This document shows, one piece after another, positions 42,980 to 53,000 of a stretch of DNA of 64,000 nt. Source of the DNA: Deroplatys truncata (taxonomy: Eukaryota; Arthropoda; Insecta; Mantodea; Mantidae); assembly GCA_030765065.1 (NCBI GenBank), contig CM060988.1:174261065-174325064 (forward strand). Reading direction: 5' to 3'. Every line of letters begins with the position of its first letter. The stretch's first letter is position 1. A program made the translations under genes and the position numbers. The notes under the pieces were generated by a model, which made no database searches, was not told the origin of the DNA, and worked only from the letters and a program-made list of their open reading frames with translations.

Positions 42980-43150
42980 ACTGGAGGGGTAGCTCAGAGG
43001 ATGCAAGGAGTGTAGCAGCCCCGACGTGTGGCAGGAGACCCGTGCGTCTCCTACACATGCTGCTTCGAACTTAGGGGTTCGCACTCGAACCAGAGCACTC
43101 GCTGACCAAGGAAGGAAACCCAGGGAGGGTGTAAAAAATATGTACCCTAT
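42980..43150 (+). repeat. tRNA-like GC-rich retroposon candidate
   Basis: GGAGGGGTAGCTCAGAGGAT resembles an A box and GGGGTTCGCACTCG, about 85 bases later, a weak B box. The spacing is too long for a normal tRNA. No cloverleaf was found, so it is read as a possible tRNA-derived SINE head. Confidence 0.4.
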
Positions 43151-43639
43151 AGTACATGCACAAGGGGAGTGTTGCTATTATGTTCAGTGGTCCCAAACAA
43201 TTACATAATCCCCCACGTCTGTAAAACATAATTCATTATAAACAAGGCTCGAGGCCGGAAAGGAGATTACAGAATAAATAAGTGAAGTGTGCCTTATCTG
43301 TTGTGGAGGGTGATGATGCTTGGCGCTCGTTGATTGTCACATCTTAAACTAGTACTTTGCAACACGTTTTCGTTCAGGAATCAGAGCTGCTTGGACTCCG
43401 GTGCAAAGGCGTCCAAAATCGACCATGAGGTATAGAACCCGGGGATTATATACAAAGCTGGCTAGACGCGCCACTACATCATTATTTACTTGAATGTCCT
43501 CGTTGCAACTCAGCTATTTTCCGGGCAATGGCTCGAGGTTGAATGCCAACTGACCAGCGACTTCCACTTGACTATGGTATGGTAGCTTTATGTTCCGGGT
43601 TTAACAATTTAGGATTATATAGCCAAAAGTTACACATTA

Positions 43640-43835
43640 ATTACTATAATGTTAACGCCAAATACACCATGCCAATATCTTATGATAAAGTATCTGCTTA
43701 TTGTTGCTGTGAATATGAGCATGTGAGGCCATTGCACGGGTATTGTAACTGTTTTGGCGGGAGTCCGAGCTGCGGCGACCTGCGCGCGAGTCGCCGTGTG
43801 GTGGTCACTGTATGAAGGAAAAGCACTGCAGAATC
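43640..43835 (+). mobile_element. D1 transposon 3' end
   Basis: CCATGCCAATATCTTATGATAAAG, GAGCATGTGAGGCCATTGC, TTTTGGCGGGAGTCCGAGCTGCGG and GTCGCCGTGTGGTGGTCACTG. The GC-rich tail is the best preserved among the plus copies. Confidence 0.7.
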
Positions 43836-45135
43836 GAGGAATAATTTTCAAATATAAGACGAAATCGATCGATGATAATTGTGTTAATTGTAATCATCTG
43901 CTTAGTTGCCTATTAACATCTGGTTGAAGTATCTAATGGCTGGCCAGTACCAACTTTAAAGGTACTACATATGAATCTCTTTATTTTCAAATAAATGCCA
44001 GATTGATTAAATAGAGCCACTAAAGTTCATTGCCTAGATTACCTTCACCTGGTATTAGGAAAACATTAAGAAGCTCATGGCGGAAACTGAAGAGGCACGG
44101 CAAGTATAGTGCATCTGCTTTAAGTTGAAACATGGAAAGTAGAAAGAGATAAGACTATATTCTACACGATAGTTGGTAATTCTTAACTGCCTAATCTCAA
44201 AACCTTTACTATTGCAACTTACGATTTAAAATCAGGGTTAGGTTGAAACAGGACAACAACCAATATCCACTCGTAACATGTGAAACCCAGCAAAGAAGGA
44301 CGGCCAAAGACACCAGGATATTTTCCATATTTCGCTGCCAAAAGTGAAACTGAGAACAACACTACAGCTGAGAGACTAGGCAGTGAAGGGACTCGGACCG
44401 TCATTAGCGCACCTCCTCACCTAGACCGGTCAGGTAGCGTCAAAATGGTCATGTTTCAAGTTAGACGTTACGTACTGTAGGATGTAGTTCTTTTGTTCCT
44501 AACAAATTCAAATCAAGGTACGATAGAGCTTATGATATACTCAAAAGGTGAGAAGAATGGGATAAGGTCATTCGATAGTTTCGTTTGGTTTGCGCATGTG
44601 AAAATCAACATGATGTGAAAATTAAATTCATACTAAGAAATAAAACACAATTGAAGACAGTGAAAAGACTGAAATCGTAAATATTTGACTAAAGTATTAC
44701 CATACTCCATGCCTATGATAATTAAAGCATTAAACGCCTGATTCCTATAGGCTATAAAACAGCAAGGATGCTAGGTTGGCTGCAATCAATGCAGGAAAAT
44801 AAGATTACGGTTAGGATTGCGAAGCGAAGAGGATTCGGCACAGAGCTGGCGCCTCCGGGAGGAAGGGATGAGGTGAAGAGATACACCGGGCGGCTGTAAC
44901 GAGGAGTGACGGCGCAACAATGTCAGGGCTCTTACAGTTTCCAGATATACACGCCTCGGCAGTCGGTCCCGGGGGCGGTCCTTATACCCTAGTAACCAGC
45001 CGAAATCCGAGGGACGGAAAATGATCATAGAGAGCATCCTGTTTCCCTGCCACGCCACACCGAAACTCCATCGCCGATACTTCCAACACTTAAAGAAACC
45101 AAACGGGGTGAAGGATGAAGGAAACGATTAATGGA
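43836..45135. other. Unassigned DNA with a GC-rich block
   Basis: 44800-45060 is GC-rich, with a 90-codon minus frame rich in Arg, Leu and Pro but without a recognised motif. It may be retroposon sequence. The rest is AT-rich with no gene seen. Confidence 0.35.
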
Positions 45136-45325
45136 GCGAAATTGAGGGACAGGAAATTTTGGGGGGAGTGAAAGAAACTACTCTAGCATTCGCCTAACAA
45201 CCCGGGAAACCCCTGAAAAACTCATGGGTCATAGTGGGCGTTTCAGTGTTCGAATTCTGGAGCTCTCGAATGCGAGCCACAGGCGTTACCGCTTAGCCAC
45301 TCCGCTCGATCAGGAAAACAGACTT
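45136..45325 (-). repeat. S2 SINE, tRNA-derived
   Basis: The minus strand starts CCTGATCGAGCGGAGTGGCTAAGCGGTAACGCCTG; TGGCTAAGCGG fits an A box. GAATTCGAACAC is a poor B box. The body contains TAGGCGAATGCTAGAGTAGTTTCTTT, matching the S2 copy at 57250-57450. Confidence 0.65.
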
Positions 45326-45607
45326 CCCAGGCATCTCGTGATGGATGTTAAATTCCTTCAAAATACACGATCGCTAAGCGATCCCCCGCCGTGAAAAAAT
45401 GTATCCTAATTAGTTCTCGGAAGTAAACAAATTAACTGTCAATAAAGACAAAACGTAGGATATTTTGTTCAGTTTGTTAAATAGTAATAATAAAGGTATA
45501 AGTACGGAAGAAGAGGGGCCCCGAAACAGGGTAGAGCACTGCAAGACCCCACAAGGCCACTATCCGCTCGACTTTTCTGATAAGCATGAGGAGTGGAACG
45601 AAGCTCG

Positions 45608-45682
45608 GCTGGCCCCGTAAGCTCAATCCGTAGAGCATCTGCCTGCTGTGTGAGTTGTTCCGGGTTCGATTCTGTAGCGGGA
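45608..45682 (+). repeat. tRNA-like head of a SINE or tRNA pseudogene (S3)
   Basis: AAGCTCAATCCGTAGAGC is close to a tRNA D-arm/A box and CCGGGTTCGATTC is a good B box, 35 bases later. The acceptor ends do not pair well and no convincing anticodon loop was found, so it is not called as a functional tRNA. Confidence 0.5.
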
Positions 45683-46620
45683 AATCGTTGATCAGTAGCA
45701 TCTGGAGTGCGCCGTTTCTCTAGTTGATGCTATCTGCTGTAGTGTTCTCGTCCTCGGCTATGGATGCTCGTCGGCTGCTGTACTTTCCATTCCTAATCTT
45801 TCCCTATATATCTAATTATTGGTTCTCAGGGTTATCGTGGGTGAGGCAAATTAAAAATATACTGAATTTCCCTTAATAAATGTGGTTTATTAACAATTCA
45901 AATACTTATAGGTGGCTAGCTTTTCCCATTATACCAATTCCACCATTTGAATAAGTCGGGAACCTAACTAACTGCACACGTGTTCCCACCTATATGCGCA
46001 CACATGCATTTGTCGTCAAGAGAGTAGCAATTTGTGTCGACGAAATTCTAGTAGAGAGTGAAAATCTGGGGCCTTGTTCGCCTTTATATACCTGAGTCTA
46101 GTGATACTTGCCTCTGCGCTTCAAAATGTAACGGCGTTTCTAATTGGTCCTCAGAACGCGTTACCTTAACATGTATGAGAATATTCTACTCCGAAGTCTT
46201 GCGCTTACGCATTATTACCACGCGTTGGGAACCGGGTTCAATATCTCTGTCTCTTTTCTCTATCTGTCTCTCCTTACCGCTACCGGCTCCCTGCTCGTTA
46301 GCTTGATGAAAGGTGGACTGTAGTTATCTTTTACCTGGAATTTGCTAGCTCGCCCGTTTCTTACACTCTGCTTTGTACAATTCTTGGTCGTTGATCATTT
46401 TAACATGTTTCTTGGTGAATTATATTATTACTATATGCCATTTTTATATATGTATGGTATATCCCCTTTCAGTTCCCTGCTAGGTGGAAACCTTTCTCTA
46501 GCTAAGATCATTCTATCCTCTCCAAAGTCTGTAAGTATGAGTGAGAGTGTGTGTAACCTGATGGTTAAAGCCCAAGGTTTACCATAAATCCCTGCCAAGC
46601 GAATATGAGTTAACACATTG
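45683..46620. repeat. Dispersed LTR-like repeat, copy 1 (family L3)
   Basis: Shares ordered blocks with 52895-53600: ATGC(T/C)(A/C)TCTGCTGTAGTGT, CATTCCTAAT, CTCAGGGTTATCGTGGGTGAGG and AAATACTTATAGG. A TATATACC motif near 46088 could be its promoter. No coding capacity. Confidence 0.5.
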
Positions 46621-46891
46621 TAGTTAAAGGCGGGAAATAAATGAAAATTAAAAATAAAAGGAAGAGGAAGGAAGCAACAAAGCTCGCTCACACAATTTCG
46701 CCAGTTTCCCACTGAACCTGTGTTTACTTGGAATTGCCCCGTTGACTTCTGCAACTCTGTCAGCACACGGTGCGGTTGGGTCACCTGGTATATTAAGATT
46801 ATACAATGTCTCAGGGAAGTTTTAAGTTTCCAATGAAAGCATGGGGGATATAAAACATCAAAAAAGTAAAGTATATTACTGCTTCAAGTGT

Positions 46892-46897
46892 TTTATT
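46892..46897 (-). promoter_or_regulatory. Poly(A) signal of repeat-protein gene 2
   Basis: AATAAA on the minus strand, 56 bases after the stop codon at 46953-46955. Confidence 0.7.
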
Positions 46898-46952
46898 TTT
46901 CTCATTCAACAGTACAGTGCTTGCAGCATAAAGTGTTAGTATACAAACTGGT

Positions 46953-47011
46953 TCAAGTATAATTATCTTCATTCATCGCAGGTAGAGGGCACTGCTTTCT
47001 CCTTAAAGTGG
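46953..47011 (-). CDS. Exon 3 (terminal) of gene 2
   Basis: Acceptor TTTCTTGTTACAG on the minus strand; 59 nt, the same as exon 3b of gene 1. Both keep TTA, CAG, CCT and a closing GAA GAT AAT T(A/T)T ACT TGA. It supplies the last 19 residues. Confidence 0.82.
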
Positions 47012-50000
47012 CTGTAACAAGAAATAACAAAAACAATTAGGATTTATTTGGCTAGAAGTATCCTTAAATATCTATTTAAGTTATAATTTATTTGCCATTT
47101 TCTCTTTTAAACTCTCCTACCTCTAGTAAGGAGAGAAAGTAACGTATTCTGTCCAAAAAATTGTATGTCGAGATTTCATGGGATATACGTTGTGTGAATC
47201 TCCGAATCAGAAAGCTTATTTTTAGAAAAATGCTAATCTTAAACTGTTCAGTGAAGAGGATTTTGCACCAAACTACGCTTTACATGGATAACATTTCGGT
47301 ATTACATTCTCAACTATCTACCTCGTAAGTAGAGGAAGTGGGATTGCATTTCACCCAAAAATTTGATGTGGATATTGTTAATATACCGGGATGAGCCCAA
47401 AAGGTTTTGCAGCTAGATATTAAATTTTTTCCCCGGCATAAACATTGGGGGACGTAACTGCAATGGCAACGAGAGGACCAGGAACTTAGCTGCACAAATT
47501 TAAAGTAGGCGTGGGATATTCATAACAAAGTACACTTATTTTCACATTTAACACATTACCTCTGGTTTATTATAAAGTTACCTTGGTTTCACTACATCGT
47601 TCACAACAGATTACAGGAAAGCATTGGAGGGATGCGCTCCACACTCACACGAAAAACACGCATGCTTACAACTACTCGCCCTGAAGACACACACAAGACT
47701 GACCCATGCTACTGACTAGGAGGTGGGGAGTGAGATGCAGCGTCGAACAAAATTCAAACCCCAATCAAAATAATTAGTGCAACAATGTCATGCTACAAAG
47801 CAATAATGTGTCCGACGCGACAATGCACACACATACATGCTACATCATTTCATCACAAATATATGTTTTGAGGTCTTTTGAATAAAAACATTTCTGATGT
47901 TATACATTCACATGTCTTTCTCTAACCTCTATAGTTTATTAATGGGTACACATTCTTACTAAAGCTTATATTATTATATACTGCATTTTAATCCAAATAA
48001 ACCTTTACAGAAATAGCTACGTTACACATTTCGTTATAGATAAAAAAGGAACAGCGATAGAAAAATGTTTACGAAGGACGTTATACGCTGCCTTAAAATT
48101 CCATACTGTTTCCATGACAACGCGAGAAACGATTGAATACCGATAGGACTTTAAGAGAACGGCCTAGTAGTGAAGAATTCGAACTATTAATGACAGACAT
48201 CTCAGAAATGACCTACGCCGCAAAATACTTATTTGAAATAAATTCTTTCTCTTAAAGAGATCTGGATTTTTTATGTAGTACGTTTTCGTCTATCGCTTAA
48301 CGTTTACCTGTTATACAAGATTATACAGAACTCCTACCGAAAGTTCAAGATATACATTTTATTTGTCATGTAAATATCTTTAGTGTGTGGTATTTTAATT
48401 AAAATTTTTAGCCATTTTTTAGAAAATAAAAATTGTTTAAGAATGTTATATTTAAAGGGTAGTTTGGGGTCGGTGGATTTTTCTGAAAATCTTCGTTTCG
48501 CATTTTGGTAGATACTGTGCCTAAATATAGTTTGGCGTTTATTCGATTTTTGGTTTTTTAATTATGTTGTTCACACACACCACACACACACCTTTTTCTA
48601 AAAATTCATTTTTTGTATTCAGGACGCCTCGAAACATGTATTTCCATGTGTGAAATAATTTCCATATATACAAATTTCTGTGTGGAGTTTTTGTTTGGAA
48701 TGCAATACCTTCTCTAGTTACTAGGTACTGGCAGAGAAAGTAAAAAGGCAGTTTTAGAAAAAGTCCGTGTTCGTGCGTGTGTGTCCGTGAACAGCATAAC
48801 GCAAACGTTAAGTTCGATAAAGGTAAAGATACATATTAGGGGCCCCGGAATCCAGGGCAGAGCAATGCAAATAGGCCGTAGCAGCCCCTTTTGCTTTGAA
48901 CGTGAGTCCTGGAAGGGACAGCTGAGGGGAAACGATGAGCGCAAGCATGAACGGGGTCCCTAACGTTTCTAGTTGGGCGCATTCGACGTTGCTGAAACCC
49001 GACCATTGGGTAGAATGCAATAATTTCTCTACTTACTCTAGGTAATTAGTAGAAAAAGTAAAAATGTTATATTGAATAATGATCAGATCTCTAAACGATC
49101 ACCATCCAGAATTACTGAATAGTCAGCTGAAATTACCTTCCAAATATCTACAAACATTTCTCTGGCTTAACAATTTTATTATAACTTCGTTACTTACCCA
49201 TTTATTTATAACCAAGTGTAGAAACGGGAAGAGCTCTCTGACTGGACGCCAAGGCTGATGCCACTATGTAATAAGTAATAAAATTGGTATTAGGGTTTTG
49301 AAGAATCTAATGATAATGCTAGTAACAAAATTACGTAATTACAGATTCTAAGGATTTTATTTTAATATCTCTGCCTGCTAACTGGAAAGCTTAGATGAAA
49401 ACCGGTGTAGATGTGTGGCCTAGCCCTCCCTACTGCTATAAAAATTAAATAGAGCTAAGAGAATTGGAGGGAAGATGCCCACTCCGTACACAGATTGCAA
49501 AAAGCAGCCTTCGAAAATACATTCAAGATAGAATGCTTTTCCTTCACACTGTGGCCACCATACGGCTTCTCGCGCACCGGGCGCCGCAGCTCGAACTGCC
49601 GCCGAAACATTTATTATATCTCCGCAACTACCTCACGTTCTCATAGTTACAATTACAATGATAAGCACATAGCTTATCATACAAGATGTTACAAATATTG
49701 CACATACATTTCTGCCATCTCAGAAAATTTCCATTCATATTCAAGAGTTCAAAATCGGAAGCTTCTCGCCATATGTTTTCTTTTAGTTCTTATAATGTAT
49801 GGGGTTTGTTGCACACATCTTATTTTTCAAGTTCACTGTAGATATAAATCACATAGCGTTTAAGCTAGGGGATCATGAAGGCCATTATTCTTTACTAATT
49901 ACCGTATCATTAACATTTTCCTAATTGAATTTAATGTCTCGTCGGGTGTACGCACAGTAGCAAAGTCTGGTTGGAGAAATCCAGGTTGTTCAAAAAATGG

Positions 50001-53000
50001 CTTGATAAACTCATTCCTGTACCTATCTGAATGCGTTTGTTCAAAATTATATGGGTCCTATTATTCTGTATGCATTTACTTGACACCAATTTTCGCGTAA
50101 TGCAAAAGAATCTCGTGTGTAAAATCGGGTTTCTCTGTGCTCCAATGTCTGTTATTTTGCCACAAAAACCTAATCATATAAATTTAACTCAGCTTCATCG
50201 GAGAATTAGAAGAAAACATCAGGGGAAAAATTCACACAATTACGGATATTAAACTCTTGAGTGAGAATGAAAATTTCCTAAGAAGATGCCAAAGGTATGT
50301 GGAAGATCAACATTACCAAAATGTTTATCATAGGGTATGTTCTTATTATCATTGTAACTATGAGAACGTGAGGCGGTTCCGGGATTTTATGACAAACTCA
50401 GCGGAAGTCGCCGTGCGGCGGCCAGTGTCAAGGAAAAGCACTGTAGAATAAATCTCAATATCTTTGGGCATACCGTAAAGCCAAGTTACGTCTCGAATGA
50501 CAGTGACTTATTTTACAGGGCACGACAGCCTAAGTACACTAGTTTCCCTTTGTCACCTGCTACACTACGAAGGACACTATTTGTATTTTGAGCCTTGGCA
50601 ACCCTGAATGTTGTAGGTGCCATCTGACGTTTTCAATGGAAAGTTTGACATTTTTGATCATAATCTACTTCAAACATTTTATCAATAGAGCGTCATTTGT
50701 TTTGTTTACACTAACTTGAAAATTGTGTGTCAACAAAAACATGGAAATAACTCGTGAACATTCGTGCAATGATTTATTACTAATTTCGACGTGGATTATC
50801 AAGACAAGAGTGCTCGATCGACTAACTTCCACATTTGGCGACGAAGCTCCATCCTTTGCCGCTGTGAAACGCTGGTATAACGAATTTAATCGTGGCCGCC
50901 CCTCGCTCAATGATGAAGTTTGTGAAGGTCGTCCAAAATCAGTTGTTGTGCCAGAAAACATTGATGCTGTGCAAAACCTAATAATGAAAGATCGTCATGC
51001 GACATATTGTGAGATTGAGGCAACCCTATGCATTAGTTCGACTACATATATAAAATATTGCATGATTATTTCGCTGTGAAAAAGGTTTGCTCTCGTTGGA
51101 TCCCACATAATTTGACGCAATCTCAAAAAGATGCTCGTGTCGATTGGTGTACAAAAATCCTCAAGAAATACAAAGGCGGTGCCTCAAAAGACGTATATAA
51201 GATTGTAACAGGTGACGAATCATGGATCTATGCGTAAGAGCCGGAACGTAAACGGCAGTCGATTGTATGGTGTTTCAAGATGAAGCAAATCCAACAAAAG
51301 TGGTTCGCACTCGAAGCAAATGGTCGCCTGCTTTTTCAGCAAAAGTGGCCATGTGGCAACAGTGCCTTTTAAGGAACGTAAAACGGTGAATACCGAATGG
51401 TACACAACCATTTGTTTGCCGGAAATCTTCGGTGAAGTAAGGAAAACCAACAAGAACCGTAGGATTGTTCTTCATCAAGACAATGCGAGCGCACACACAT
51501 CTCGTCTAACTACAGAGAATTTGAAGGCTCAAAAAATCGAATTGATGGGTCATCCGCCATACAGTCCTGATATGGCACCCTATGACTTCTTTTTGTTCCC
51601 GAACATCAAGAATAAGTTGCGTGGACAACGATTTTCGTTGGCAGAAGAAGCCGTTGATGCCTTCAAAAACCATGCTTTGGAGGTGTCTCAAGAAGACTGG
51701 AATAAATGCTTTGACAAATGGTTCAAACGGATGCAAAAGTGTGTTGATCATAAAAGAGAATATTTTGAAAAACAATAAAGCAGTTTTCAATCAGAAATTA
51801 CTTTGTTTTAATTATTAGGCTCAAAATATAAATAGTGCCCCTCGTATTGTGAAATCGAATGCTTTATTCAATTACCTTCCCAACTTTGTTTATTCATTGT
51901 TGAAGTTTGGTCAACATTTTCAGAAATTATTTTTCTGTCAAAAAAATACTTTGAAACTTCAGCTTTAATTACATTCAGTGGCTTTTCTTCTCGTAGCCCT
52001 TTAAACTTCAACATGTGACCATTTAAATTCTCAAGAGCTCACGGCCTAATGCCCTGTACTTACTTCTAATGACTTTCGCTTGACTGATTTTTCTTACACT
52101 TTTGCACATTAAAAATGTTCTAGATGATGTAGTTTGTAACCAACCCTGTCCAAATTTTCAGCACAAACACAGAAACAATGAAATTTAAAAACTGTCATAA
52201 TGTTTTTTTAGACTTGTAAATTTCTCAAGATACGACAGTTGTTTCAACCAGTACGCAAAAGCTGCTTAAGAAAATTATATTTTAAGGTTTAAAATTTTCT
52301 TCTGAGACTATCAGAGTGTTGAAGGGAATTCTTTATGCCTGATTTCTGCGTGAATATTTCAATAATAAGGCAGTATTTTAATGCAATTTATTCTAAAAAT
52401 ATTAAACATATCGGCACAAAGTTTAAAACCTTCGAAAACATATACATAAAAATTGCAATATTTAACCTATGGGCACCATTAATAGTTGAATGACTTACGT
52501 GGGTCAGCCGAGGTGTAAGCAGGATACATCATTAAAGGAGATACTGGTGCCATATTTGCCAATGGAGACATTGCTGCCGTATGTGCCATATTTGCCAATG
52601 GAGACATTGCTGCCATATGAGCCATATTTGCCAATGAGGATATTGGTGCCATGTTAGCCATATTTGCCAATGAAGACATTGCTGCCGTATTTGCCACATT
52701 TGCCAATGGAGATACCGGTGCCATGTTTGCCAAAGCAGATACTGGTGCCACATTTGCCAATGGAGATACTCCATGCAACCCACTACTGAGGCTACCACCA
52801 AGATGGTAACCCAGTGCACCGCAAACCTGCAACATTGCACAAGTAAATACTTTAACTGTTGGAAGGAAGGTGCATACTCTCTCTATATACACCGCGCGAG
52901 TCTTGTAGCAGGAAAACGTTGTTCCTCTGGTTAATGCCCTCTGCTGCAGTGTCCTGGTCTCCGGCTATTGTTGCTCAGAAGATGCTGATTTCTCCATTCC

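Noticed and set aside
44786..45058. Arg/Leu-rich minus frame as a gene
   Set aside because: High GC gives long frames by chance; no motif or splice structure, and it lies next to SINE sequence.
45608..45682. Functional tRNA gene
   Set aside because: A and B boxes are good, but acceptor and anticodon arms do not pair convincingly; more likely a SINE head.
52532..52840. 102-codon Trp/Gln-rich minus frame overlapping gene 2 exon 2
   Set aside because: It is the shifted reading of the ANMA repeat; gene 1 homology supports the other frame.
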